Below, piece after piece: positions 1 to 9,798 of a stretch of DNA of 24,873 bases. Source of the stretch: Stereocaulon alpinum (lineage: Eukaryota > Ascomycota > Lecanoromycetes > Lecanorales > Stereocaulaceae); assembly GCA_018257865.1 (NCBI GenBank), contig JAEUBA010000209.1, forward strand, positions 1-24,873. Reading direction: 5' to 3'. The notes beneath the pieces are model-generated. The model had not been told where the DNA came from, did no database searches, and saw only the letters and a program-made list of their open reading frames with translations. Each line of letters begins with the position of its first letter. The stretch's first letter is position 1. Both the position numbers and the translations under genes were made by a program.

Positions 1-2787
1 TCCCCGCAGTCTCCTATAGATTAAGCGGTTACCTTTAATTATTAAGGGGTATACTCCCCTTAGTACCTAGTATCTTATAACTAGGGCGTCTAGATAGGTT
101 TAGATAGGTATAATAACTACTTCCGCTTCTAGGACTTAGACCGGTATTACCTTATATACTCTAAGCACTATCCGTAGGCAGTCGTTCTATATTATCGCGA
201 GCGTCTTAACGTGCTTTTCTATAGCTCCCCGCCCCCCAGTAGGGGTATACTATATCGGAGCAGCGAATATAAGTATAGGCCTTACTACTATACTATATAC
301 CTTCCTATACTTCTTAAATATAGCTCCCTAAGTTGATCCTACTAGGTACTTAATCGCCTAGGCTTAAGTAGCGGCCTTTACCTTTACCTACGCTATATAT
401 AGGCCCCAGCGGAGTTTAGTATTAATATATAGCCTTAGGACCCTAATACTCGCTTCTAGCTTAACCTCTACGTTACTAAATTATACCGTCTCCTTTATAT
501 TAAACCTTTTAGGGGCGTGTGATAGATATACTAGTTTATACTTCTAGGGCGCGAACGTCGCCCCGTATATTTTCGCCTACGTTTAGCAGAGCTTATAGGC
601 CTATTCTAGCTACCTATAGTTCGTTTCCGTTATCTTACTATATACTAGCAGGTGTACGTTATCTACGAATCCTCCCACCTATACTGGGATCTTTACCTTT
701 AAGTATACTTTAATTAGTAGCGTATTAAAGAAGAGGAATAGAATTAGTAATATTAGTAATCCTTATAGGATCCCTATTTCTACTGCCTTAACTAGATTAG
801 TCCTACCCCTTAGGGTTATTAATATTACTCTATCCTTAAGGAAGCTCGCAGTCTACCGGATAATCCCCTTAGGGATTCCTTTTATCCTTAAGTTATAGAG
901 CAGCCTTTTATAGGATATATTATCGAATACTCCTACTATATCTAGTAATAGTAAACTCGCTACGTTATCCTTACCTTAGTTCTATATTATATAGATTAAG
1001 TCTATAATAGTCTTTAGGGCTATTTCTACTAAATATCTCTTCCTACCTCCTATCTAGTATTCTAGGAGTAGGTGATTTACTTTAGCTATTCCGCTAAGTC
1101 GTTTTACTATTACTATCTCTAATACTTTCCTAAGTATATCTAGTAGTACGATAGGTCGATAGGCCTTAGGCTTAGAGTAATTAGTCTTCTTTAGCTTCTT
1201 TAGTATTACTATATTCGCTTCGCGGAACTTCTTTAGGTGGTATTTATAATCTAAGTACGCTTAAAATACCCTTTAAAAGGTCTCCCCTATTTCTATATAC
1301 ACCGCTTTTAGGAACCTATTTAGGATCCCTAAAATCCCTAGGGCCTTATCCGCTACTAGGTGCTAGATCGCGTCCCTTACCTCCTTTATAGTAATCTCGC
1401 TATCTATTATAATAGGCTTTAGGTAATTAGCCCCCTTAATATCCGTTAGGTCTACTAGGGGTAGGGGCGGGAAGAGGACCTTCTTTAAGGCCTCTACCTT
1501 CCCTTCAAAGTCTATCGCTTTATTCCCGTTCCCGTCTTTAATAGCTGGGAATTATAGTAGCTCTTTAGGGCGTATACTCCTCTCCCTTCCCTACTTAGCG
1601 AGTTACTATACTCCTCCTAGCCTTAGCGATACTCTATAGACCCCCTCTTAGAAAGCTATCGTCCTAGTCTTTTATAGGATAGTAACCTTTTTCCTTTTAG
1701 TCTAGCGGAGAGCCTCCTTAGTCTATATATTTCTGCTATAGCGGTAGGCCTTAAGCGCTACCTATAACGCCTTAGTAACTCTTATATACGCCCCGTTCTA
1801 GTATAGTTTAGCTCCGGCGTAGGGTTCCTTAAATAGGATAGTATTCTCTACTACCTCCTATAGCGCAGCTATAAGCTTATTAATATATAGGTTAATCGCT
1901 TCCTCTAAGTCTAATAAGTATCTACCTATAACCCTATTTAGGATCCTTACGTATTTCCGGATCTCCTCGCTGGTCGCCTCTATCTCTATCCTTTTCTAAG
2001 CTCTCTTCTAGTATACCTAGCGCTCGCTTTAGGTCTATTCTAGCTCTATTATAATTAGTATATAATCTAACCCTATATTAAGGTCTTCTCTTACTCCGCA
2101 CTTCGCTATCGTATTATACGCGCCTTCGGTTAGGAATATAAGGTCGATAGCGCTCTCTAAGCCCCTGCTTTACTATATAACTAACTTCTCCGGTAGTCTA
2201 AGGACTATCCCCTTCTCTCCTACTACTTCCAGCAGCCTATCTACTATTATATAGTATATAGCTCGTCTTAAGTTATTCTATTAGGGGTAGTATAGGTTAA
2301 AATCCCCTACTATAATATATTCGCCTTCGCTTTCTAAGGCCTCCTTTAGCCTTAAGATAGTTATAGGGCTATCTACTAATATATAGCTTACCAGCGAAGG
2401 GTTATAGACGTTATATACCTATACCCTCTCTACTATCAGCTCCTTAGTATTTTCGTCCTTAGCGTTAGCGTTATTTTAGGTTCTCTTAGTCTAGATCTAT
2501 AATAAGTATAAGTCGCCCTCCTAGTACTCTACCCCCTAGTTATTAGGATCTATCCTTTTATTTATATAGAAGTACGTTTTAGCCTCTAGGTCTCCCCTAT
2601 AGGCTAGGTAGAACCTACTTATACTTATATTATATAAGGTTCTATTTATTAGGTTATATACCGGCTCTTAAATCGCTAATACGTCTATATCTTTTATATC
2701 TTCGTTTTTAAGAAGTAGTGCTATTACTATATCCTTCTTCCTCTATATATTATACTATAGTATTTTTAGGTAGGGTATATTCCTTAT
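1..2787 (-). pseudogene. LINE-A ORF2 (endonuclease-reverse transcriptase), RIP-inactivated, partial
   Basis: ORF2 supplies the nicking endonuclease and the reverse transcriptase for target-primed reverse transcription. The probable start codon is ATA at 2785-2787 (ATG before RIP). An L-x-Y-N-I-x-R-K-K-D-I-V segment follows, typical of the APE-like endonuclease N-terminus. The catalytic-Glu box reads L-A-I-stop-E-P at about 2662-2679, where the stop replaces the usual Gln of QEP. The RT active-site box reads G-F-V-D-N at 658-672: the second catalytic Asp has become Asn because GTCA became GTTA on the plus strand, a CpA change. The thumb segment RPILIFAAP is near 260-285. Stops appear at conserved Gln/Trp positions. 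The RNase H and 3' end regions lie outside the window. Confidence 0.85.
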
Positions 2788-4330
2788 TAGGTAAGGGCTG
2801 CTTAGACGTTCTCCTATATTTAGGTAGTCTTAGCAGTCTTTACTACTCCTAAAGTTTACTTAAGGGTATTTATTAGACTAATCCTCTCTATAGATAGGGG
2901 CCGTTACCCTTATTCCGCTTTAGAGAGGGTTATTAGTCGTCCCCTCTTCGCTGCCTCCCTAGTTCCTTTCTAGGGCTTATCTATTATATCCTCTAAGGCC
3001 TTCCTCTTCCCTTTAGAGATTACTTTACGCTACCCTTCTAGGCTAGTCCTTCCTAGTATCGCCGGCGTAGGCCCTACTAGGTATTACTTTAGGGTCTCTT
3101 TAAAGTATTTCAGCTTATACTTAATTTTCTACCTAGCCTTAGTATTCTCCTTCTATTAGATTAAGCAGGTTTTACTCTATACTAAGTACTCCCCCTTATA
3201 TACTACGCACTTAGGCTTGCTGCTAGCTCTTTCTACGTAATTATTAGTCGTATAGTTTTAGGCGTATATCTTATAGCGGGTGGGGTATTTATACGCCTTA
3301 GTAATATATCTATACCTATAGTAGTTAAAGTACTACTTAGGGGTAGCTTCTCTCTCTTAGCGATTATAGAAGAGGAGGCTATTCTCTACTACTATCCCCT
3401 CTATAATAAGCTGGTTCGCCGCCTCTAGGCTTAGGACCTTAATTATTAGTATAGAGAATCTCTTCTCCCTCCTAAGTATATTTAGCTTCAACGTAAATAT
3501 AGGCTATTTAGCCTTTATTATCTTTAACTCTAGGTAGAGCTTCCTATTATCTTTCCTTAGGGTTTTAAAGATCCTCTGTTAGTCCTTTATATCTATTATC
3601 TTTTTTACTCTATAGATTGCTACTATTACTATCTTTTAGAGGACTCTTACTAACCTATAGAGTCTCCTTACCTACCTATTATCCTTCTCTAACTCTTCCC
3701 TAGCCTTTACTGAGGCTATCTAAAGAATAATATCCCCCCCTATAGTCCTCCTTACTATAATAATCTCCCCAGCTACTCCCCCTGCTCCCCTAAATATTTA
3801 TACTAGTTAGGGAAGAGTTATTATAGCTATCTATATCTTTTCGCTAGTATTATTAATCCTAACTATTACCTACTTCGCTTTCTTAATATCTTCTACCCTA
3901 GGTATAGCTAGATAGATAGTATTTTAGCCCCTTTAGGCTATACGGGCTATATCCGCCTAGCTGTTATTTATCCTTCTAGTTAGGTAGTCTTTACGCGTTA
4001 GTTAGCTACGGTACTCCTTCATAGTATATCTTTTAGCGGTGTTCTCCTATATATACTCCGTAATCCTTTCTATTATATTTTAGAAGAAGCCCTATACGGT
4101 CTTATTTATATTTGCTTATAGCGTCCCCTAGACCTTCTCTGTAAACTCTAGTAGCGCCTATTCTATAGCCTTTATATACTATATTCTTTCTTTAATTCTT
4201 TCCCTGCCTTAAGGGCCCTATAGACCTTTAGTAGGTTTCTACTATTATTACTATTACCTTATTATCGCGTCGGGACGCGTTCCTTATCTACCTTTACTAC
4301 TAATACCTCCCTTCTCTCCTCCCCCCCTAT
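2787..4330 (-). pseudogene. LINE-A ORF1 (Gag-like, CCHC zinc knuckles), RIP-inactivated
   Basis: ORF1 of the LINE encodes the RNA-binding protein of the retrotransposition particle. The zinc-knuckle block lies at about 3200-3332. Its minus-strand translation has Y-F-N-Y then a Gly/Arg-Tyr pair and further spaced Tyr. This is what C-x2-C-x4-H-x4-C knuckles become when TGC/TGT and CAC/CAT turn into TAC/TAT. A Lys/Arg-rich C-terminal part follows (about 2860-3150). The start is uncertain. The un-RIPed LINE-D has an ATG at 24843 that aligns with ATA at 4328-4330 here, so I use 4330. The frame ends at codon 2787-2789 (now TAA, probably TGA originally), overlapping the ORF2 start by one base. Many in-frame TAA/TAG codons occur, and some frame changes are possible in the N-terminal half. 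Confidence 0.72.
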
Positions 4331-4424
4331 CTCGTGTTATTTTGCTAGGTTCGTAACCTAGTGTGATCGCTCGTCTAGCCTAGTAGGCCTACTCGCCCGT
4401 TATACTCGTTATCGTCGCTATCAG
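4300..4424 (-). other. LINE-A 5' terminal 125 bp, partly spared by RIP
   Basis: This stretch aligns without gaps to the un-RIPed LINE-D start (24749-24873, opposite strand), with 112 of 125 bases identical. All 13 differences are transitions in CpA or CpG context. Four TG dinucleotides survive here (in CGTGTTAT, TTTTGCT and GTGTGATC), which is unusual next to the near-total loss in the element body. Confidence 0.85.
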
Positions 4425-4434
4425 ATCGGCTTCG

Positions 4435-4540
4435 TAATAGTTCCTATAATTATTATTATAATTATAGAAGGTATACTATATAATCTTACTCTATAAATAG
4501 TACTCTATCTATAATATATTTACTTACCTTTAGTAAAACG
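4435..4540. other. RIPed spacer between LINE-A 5' end and the first open frame
   Basis: AT-rich RIPed sequence with no extended frame and no recognisable signal. The right flank of LINE-A starts here. Its partner target-site duplication would lie left of the window and cannot be tested. Confidence 0.6.
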
Positions 4541-5391
4541 GGATTCTATATTTAGTTAATAGAGATAATAGCGGATACGCTTTTCTTCGCCTCTAATATT
4601 ATTAAGGAGAAAAAACCTCTAGCTAGTATTACCTTAAATAAGCTTAAATTTAGAATATTTAAAGAGGTCTTATATAAGAATAGTATCTATAATAGCTTAA
4701 TAGACTAAATTTTTTATTATATTAGTAAAAATAACGTCGAAGTTAATTACGCCCGCAAATTTAAGGCGGCTACCTTATAGATATATAATAGAGGTAAGAA
4801 TCCTATCTTATTTTATATTAAGGCGCGTATATAAGGTACTATATATCTTACCCTTTACTTCGATCGCGCTCCTACTAACTATACTCTAGTAAAACAGCGG
4901 GCCCGCGTAAAATATTAAATAATAGGTATACCTTACGTCCGTTTCCGTAGTATATTAGTAAACTTAGTTAATTATAATACGCTAATATTACTAAGTCCTA
5001 TACTCTAGTATTCTTCTTCTCTTTAACTTAGCGAAGAATACTTAACTTCTTCCTCCTTTATTCGTACTATTATTATTCTTCTTATTATAGACGCGTTAGA
5101 ATTATCTATAATACTATCTAATATAGCTAGTCCTTTTTAGATTAACCCTTATATTAATATAACGCTAAAGCCTACGCTAACTAAGGTTAATATAGGCCTA
5201 GAGATTAGCTAGTTAGTAACTTAGGATCTAAAGCTTATAATATTCTTTCTAAGACTAACTTATAATACTTCCTATAATTAAAGGATTAACCTAGGACTAC
5301 TAGAATTCTTAGATACTATATAGATAATTACTAGCTTTCTTAACGAACTAAAGGAGTTACTACTAATCCTTTTTAAATTAACTCTTAAGTT
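4541..5391 (+). pseudogene. Unrecognised plus-strand frame 1, RIP-degraded
   Basis: In one plus-strand frame this ~285-codon stretch has only about a dozen TAA/TAG codons, whereas the other two frames are dense with stops. That is the pattern expected of a coding frame after RIP. A plausible start is ATA at 4559-4561 (ATG before RIP), followed by E-I-I-A-D-T-L-F-F-A-S-N. The early part (to about 4990) is Lys/Asn-rich with a Y-A-R-K-F-K-A-A-T-L segment. The later part is Ser/Leu/Ile-rich. It ends in F-K-L-T-L-K-L, at the second copy of a 33-bp direct repeat, where the open frame switches. I do not recognise a family. It could be the N-terminal part of one large protein with the frames that follow, or a separate gene. 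Confidence 0.45.
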
Positions 5392-5422
5392 AATATAACG
5401 CTAAAGCCTACGCTAACTAAGG
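5154..5422 (+). repeat. 33-bp exact direct repeat, copies 236 bp apart
   Basis: Copies lie at 5154-5186 and 5390-5422. Both begin TTAATATAACGC and end CTAACTAAGG, and similarity continues a few bases further with one T/C difference. The offset of 236 is not a multiple of three. The same peptide (N-I-T-L-K-P-T-L-T-K) is read in two different frames at the two copies, and the open frame changes at the second copy. Confidence 0.9.
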
Positions 5423-6574
5423 CTAATTTCTATATACTTATTAGTAAGCTAAAGTCTAGTAGTTCGACTAAAATCCTATAGAACTTCCCTAATATCTATA
5501 GAGGCTTATAATATAGTAATAGTTTATTTAGTACCCTCCGTTAAGTACTTAAAGACCGCCTATAGGGTACCGCTATTTAGGGCGGAAATCTTTAAGGTTT
5601 TAGCTAGGACCTTACTAAGGTCCTTAATACTATTACTACTAACTTTAATCTACCCGACTATATACTACTTTATAGAGACGAAGTAATATATATACTTATA
5701 AGACTACTTAATAAAGTACCTAGAGTAGTTAACTAATATACTAGTAAATAACCTTTAGAGGAGTCTTATAACTTATTTAGTTTAAAAAAGTATAGATATA
5801 ATAATACCTATACTAAGTAACCTAATTATACTAAACTATTCTTCGTACTAGCTTTAGTCTTAGATAATACCTACCCGCCTTATATTATCCTTAGAATTAG
5901 TTATATACTTAATAATAAATTCTATCTTATCCTACTATAGTATATTATACGTAATACTTTACTTACTAACGCTAACTAGCTTTAGGACTAGCTTAGTTAT
6001 AATACTCTAATCTAGTTCCTAGTATCTAAGAAATTCTAGACCGCTAAAGATAATACCTAGGGGAGTACCCTTATCTATATAACTAATAGGATTATAGAGA
6101 TAACTATAGACGAAGATTTATAAAATATAATCTATAATATATATTCGCGTAGTCACCGGCGCTATAAGCTTTATATTATATAAGGGGTATTCTATTAGTT
6201 ATAGTACGTTAATAAATAGTTAGGATATTTACTAATAGGTATAATAGTATCTATTAAGGGTAATATAGCCTATCTAAATTAACCTTATTAAGGTATATTT
6301 ACTATCTCCTACTACTTAAAATATTCTTCTCTTATAGTAGGACCTAAAGGGAAAACCTATAATATATAGAATCCTTTATATAAAGACTCTACTACCTCTC
6401 CCGCTAAATCCCCTACCTTAAGGCCTTATAAATTCTCCCCCTTAATTAAGCGAGCCTACTAGTATTCCTACCTAGCCTCTAAATAATCCTATACTTATCT
6501 ATTCTAATATAAATAACAGCGGCTATACTAGTAATTAGGAAGAGAAGGTATAAGAGGAGGAAGGGGATACTATA
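5392..6574 (+). pseudogene. Unrecognised plus-strand frame 2, RIP-degraded
   Basis: From the second 33-bp repeat copy a different plus-strand frame becomes open for about 395 codons. Most of its stops stand where Gln or Trp would be expected. Visible features are a Thr/Asn/Leu-rich N-terminal part, T-N-F-N-L-P-D-Y near 5630-5655, an acidic I-D-E-D-L patch near 6110, an Arg/Tyr-rich stretch near 6145-6175, and V-G-P-K-G-K-T near 6340. A Ser/Pro-rich segment (T-T-S-P-A-K-S-P-T-L-R-P) lies near 6390-6425, and the end is Gly/Arg-rich (I-R-G-G-R-G-Y-Y-R-R-G, near 6550-6580), like an RGG tail. The G-P-K-G-K-T could suggest a P-loop, but no second NTPase motif was found, so I assign no function. Confidence 0.4.
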
Positions 6575-7415
6575 GAAGAGGATAAGGAGAAGGCGTTAAA
6601 GATTAATAAGGCCTATAATAGTAGGGTTCTAAAGTTATATAATATTAAGATAGTTAGGGTAGTAGTAGACAGAGTAGCTACTAAAGATCTAGAGGTATTA
6701 AAATAGTAGGATCGTAATTAGATATAAGTACTTTAACCTCTACCTTATTATTTTCCTGCTACTAAATATTACCCTAGCCTTATATAATATATCCTATACT
6801 AACTAAGTTAAACTAACCTAAATCTAAGCTATATATTATATAATATACTTATTATACTACTACCTCTTAATTAAAGGTAACTTAAAGGCGCTAGGAGGGC
6901 TAAAAAGATTAAGAAAGGCTCTACTAATACTTAGAGAGATAAGCGAGATAATATCTATCCTTATTATAAATTATAATAGTTATTAGGCGCCTTAAGGAAC
7001 TTCTTCTATTTAGTCTACTTTTTTAAAAAGATTAGGTACCCTTCTAAATAATCCTATAATACGCTACCTATATAGGAACTATATATAGCTAAGACTATTT
7101 TATAATAGTACTATATATAGAATATATAGATTACACAGCTTAGTATATAAAAGATCTAACTAGAAATATACTAACGGCGAGTACTCTACTCTAGAATTAT
7201 AATTTAATTTATAGAGTAGATCTTAACTTACCTTATTCTCTCTAAAAGATTCTATAAACCTAAGATTAAAAATAACCTTAGTATAGTAATAGAATATTAT
7301 TATTAGGTAATAAAATAGTATTAAGAATAGATAGTATAGCGCTATCTATAGTTAGTTATTAAATATAAATTAGCTTAGGTTTACTCTCCTAGAAGCTAAA
7401 GAGGCGGAATAGTAT
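6575..7415 (+). pseudogene. Unrecognised plus-strand frame 3, possible remnant Cys pair
   Basis: A third open frame starts with a charged Glu/Lys segment (E-E-D-K-E-K-A-L-K) and continues for about 280 codons. Stop codons are more numerous than in the neighbouring frames but still look Gln-like in context. A basic patch (A-R-R-A-K-K-I-K-K, about 6890-6920) precedes Y-P-Y-Y at 6956-6967. That could be a mutated C-P-x-C zinc-binding pair, since RIP converts Cys to Tyr. No clean C/H partner pair follows at a standard knuckle spacing, so this is only a hint. The end (I-V-I-E-Y-Y-Y-x-V-I-K) leads into the duplicated segment at 7416. Confidence 0.35.
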
Positions 7416-7839
7416 AATCTATTATACTAAGTATCTCCTATCTTCGAAGTTAAAGGTATAAAGTAGTAATAATATATATCCCTCTGCTAATTAATAGGAT
7501 TTCGGTTATCTATATATTAAGAAAATCGAGAAAAGCGCAGCCTTTAAAACTAAGGTAGTAAAGAAAGGTTTTATTCTTATTATTATACTAGCTAATAATT
7601 AGGTTTAAAGTACTAGTAGGCTCTCTAACGCTATCTATAACTACTACTCTAGAAGTATTAATCTATTATACTAAGTATCTCCTACCTTTAAAGTTAAAGG
7701 TATAGAGTAGTAATAATATATATCCCTCCGCTAATTAATAGGATATTAGTTATCTATATATTAAGAAAATTAAGAAAAGCGTAGCCTTTTAGACTAGATT
7801 AGCGAAGAAAGGGTTTATTCTAGTTATTATACTAGCTAA
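7416..7839 (+). repeat. 180-bp direct duplication with 244-bp period
   Basis: Unit 1 (7416-7595) and unit 2 (7660-7839) align with a constant offset of 244 and no indels, starting at AATCTATTATACTAAGTAT and ending at ACTAGCTAA. Differences are scattered and mostly transitions. Both units encode the same peptide type, Y-L-Y-I-K-K-I-x-K-S-x-A-F then A/V-K-K-G-F-I-L-x-I-I-L-A, in frames offset by one base because 244 is not divisible by three. A third, weaker copy lies at 8121-8190 (about 80% identical to 7699-7768). The second unit continues into K-V-V-R-N-stop-L-R-E-stop-F, absent after unit 1. Confidence 0.88.
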
Positions 7840-7975
7840 AGTCGTTAGGAACTAGCTAAGGGAATAGTTTAAGATAATTAATACTTAATATCTAATATTA
7901 AAGCTACGGTATATCTATACCTATATAGGTAGAATATATAATAATATTAATACTACTAAACTTACTAATCTCTCG

Positions 7976-8816
7976 CTAGAGAGATTAAAGCTAAAAAGAG
8001 GGAGGATATAACTATAATAGAAGATAAGATTATATTTAAAAAAGTATAAAAAGTAGAGAATATTCGTCTTAAGAGACTTAAACTTAAGTATCTTAACTTA
8101 GGAGGCGATATTTCTAATAAGCTATAGAGTTATTATAATATATTTCTATTAGCCTATAAATAGAATATTAGTTATCTATATATTAAGAATAGGACGCTAT
8201 ATACTTAAGATATCTCTAAGACTACTAATCTAGTATAACTACCTCCCTATAAGATTTATTATATTATATACCCGCCTTTATTAGTATAAAAGATAGCTCT
8301 TTATACTAAGGATTAGAGGATCTAAGACATAGTAAAAGCTGAATATACTAAAGAATACTTAATTACTTATACTACTAGTAAGGAGATACCTACGCTAATA
8401 ACTACTAACTACTTTAAACGCGTATATAGACTATATACTATTATTATAGTTATAAGCCTTCTAGGACTCGCTTAGCTTAATAACCTTAGTCTTACTTAGA
8501 ATAAGCTTAAAGGGGGGGATTTATATTATAGCAGTAAGGGTTACATAGATTTTATAGAGTTAGCTAGCCTAATATAGAATTAGGCTAAAATACTGCTAGA
8601 TAATATTTATACTAAATATATTAATAAACTTACCGCTAATATACTAAAGTTAGTAAAACTTAAAGAGTTAATCAACTTACTAGGGGAAGATCTCTATAGG
8701 TAACTAGAGAAACTAGTTATATTTACTAGCTCTTCTATTATTATATATATTCTAGCGGTAGTAAGTCTATATCTCCTCCGCTATTCCGCCTTAACTATAT
8801 ACTAACCTTATTTTAG
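7976..8816 (+). pseudogene. Unrecognised plus-strand frame 4, faint helicase-like hints only
   Basis: About 280 codons are open with around 15 stops. The segment starts with a Lys/Glu-rich stretch (R-E-I-K-A-K-K-R-E-D, about 7980-8010). It contains the third copy of the duplicated motif (N-I-S-Y-L-Y-I-K-N, 8164-8190), then a Pro/Tyr-rich block (L-P-P-Y-K-I-Y-Y, near 8240) and a long amphipathic Leu/Lys region. It ends with L-E-K-L-V-I-F-T-S-S at 8704-8733. That last block, after K-L-K-E-L-I-N-L-L, resembles the entry to the helicase C-terminal domain of SNF2-type ATPases (K-V-L-I-F pattern). Together with the P-A-type block near 7820 this made me consider a SNF2 relative. The Walker A, DEAH and arginine-finger motifs were not found, so I leave the function open. 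Confidence 0.35.
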
Positions 8817-9798
8817 TAGTTTAAAAAGTATTTTCCTAGTAAATAGCTACGGTATAGCTTAACTATATATTCTAAGAAGCGAGATAAATTATTTATATAG
8901 ATATATTAATAAGGAAACTATAATTATTTTATTCCCCCCTTACCTATACCTTTAGAAGCGTAAATATAGATACGGACTAGATATAGTACTATAGGATTTA
9001 ATACTTTAGGCGGGTTAATTAATAGTAATAGTAAAGATAGAAGGTATAAATTTAAAGACTAGTTTAAATACTATAAATAGCAGACCCCGTCGTTTAAATT
9101 AGAGAGTATAAAGAAACTATACTATTTAACTTAAGACTACTAATATAATATTTATATCTTAGAATTATACTATAAAGACCTAGCTAATACTACCTACTAC
9201 TTTCCCTAACCTAAATTAGTTATCTCTAATAAATCTAAATACTATCGCTACTATAGAGGATATAGTTCCGCTAGCTTAATATATATCTACTAATAGAGAT
9301 TCTCTTTATAGGATATCTTATAAACAGAAGGAGGTATCTAATTATTATTAACTAAGTCGAAGAACTAATTTAATTAGTTAAGCTAATAATATAACTCTAT
9401 ATTATACCTATATAACTTAAGAGCCGGCGGTAAAGTATATATTATTAATATACTATAGTAAATCTAGTAAGTCCGGCTCTATATATATTTATTAATAGAT
9501 ACTTAAGTAGGTAGTATCTAAGGTCTTAAGGTCCTAGGCTAATAGGGTAGAGGCAGCGTATACTTATTAAGGATATAGATAAAACAGCGATATTCGTCTT
9601 ATATAGGGGAACTATAGCTAGAGGTATAGTTATAGTAGTAACTATTCGAAAAGGTAGGAAAATTTCGTTTAACTTAGATAGAATTCTATCTAAGTTAGAT
9701 AGAAGTTAGTCTAACTTAGTTAAGTTTCTATTTAACTTAGTTAATAGACTCTAAGCTAATTCGATATTAATTAAAATAATATAATAATAATATACTAA
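8817..9798 (+). pseudogene. Unrecognised plus-strand frame 5 with heptad repeat
   Basis: From about 8817 a different frame opens (the switch lies somewhere in 8800-9000). It reads F-K-K-Y-F-P-S-K early and I-P-P-L-P-I-P-L-E-A near 8930-8960. Next come G-F-N-T-L-G-G-L-I (about 8994-9020) and a basic stretch. Y-Y-R-Y-Y-R-G at 9240-9260 may be a RIPed Cys/His cluster. Gln-rich (now stop-rich) sequence follows to a four-unit heptad repeat at 9663-9746. The heptads suggest a coiled coil. After them the frame continues to about 9890, overlapping the next open frame. I do not know the family. It may be the downstream half of the same protein as frame 4, displaced by an indel. Confidence 0.38.
9663..9746 (+). 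repeat. Four 21-bp units coding heptads, containing a 28-bp perfect palindrome
   Basis: Units 9663-9683, 9684-9704, 9705-9725 and 9726-9746 translate as F-R-L-T-*-I-E, F-Y-L-S-*-I-E, V-S-L-T-*-L-S and F-Y-L-T-*-L-I (* most likely Gln before RIP). The regular aliphatic/aromatic spacing fits a coiled coil. Bases 9670-9697 form a perfect 28-bp palindrome centred on GAATTC, with arms TAACTTAGATAGAA. Confidence 0.8.

Larger units (their letters stand above)
1..4434 (-). mobile_element. LINE-A: RIPed Tad1-type non-LTR retrotransposon, 3' end outside window
   Basis: Read on the minus strand this is a LINE in the order 5' end (about 4434), ORF1 with zinc knuckles, ORF2 endonuclease, ORF2 reverse transcriptase. 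It runs off the window at base 1, before the RNase H/3' end region. By alignment, base 1 corresponds to about 21526 in LINE-C, so roughly 1 kb of 3' sequence is missing. The 5' end is set by three copies ending at the same place: LINE-A, LINE-B and LINE-D share a start close to (T)GATRGCGA. Nearly every CA and TG has become TA, so both ORFs are full of stops that fall where Gln or Trp is expected. The Tad1-clade call rests on the GFVDD-type RT box followed by a TER/N-C/LE-A-K spacing, the thumb motif RPILIFAAP, and the AIQEP endonuclease box. No LTRs are seen. Confidence 0.9.

Noticed and set aside
519..713. A plus-strand ATG-initiated 64-codon open frame
   Set aside because: It lies antisense to the RT active-site region of LINE-A (GFVDN at 658-672) and has no supporting signal. 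It is open only because the other strand is coding.
5154..5422. 33-bp repeats as LTRs or target-site duplications
   Set aside because: Too short for LTRs, too long for a usual target-site duplication, and the sequence between them looks coding, with no element ends.
6890..7060. Copia/gypsy Gag zinc knuckle
   Set aside because: A possible CPxC remnant at 6956-6967 lacks the following His and Cys at knuckle spacing. No LTRs, primer-binding site, protease, integrase or YVDD box was found in the block.
7416..8816. SNF2-type helicase assignment
   Set aside because: Only loose resemblances (a P-A block near 7820, L-E-K-L-V-I-F at 8704-8733). Walker A, DEAH and arginine-finger motifs could not be found, and the blocks are not in a convincing order.
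9663..9746. Terminal inverted repeat of a DNA transposon
   Set aside because: The palindrome is local and explained by a 21-bp coding repeat. No partner copy was found elsewhere in the block.
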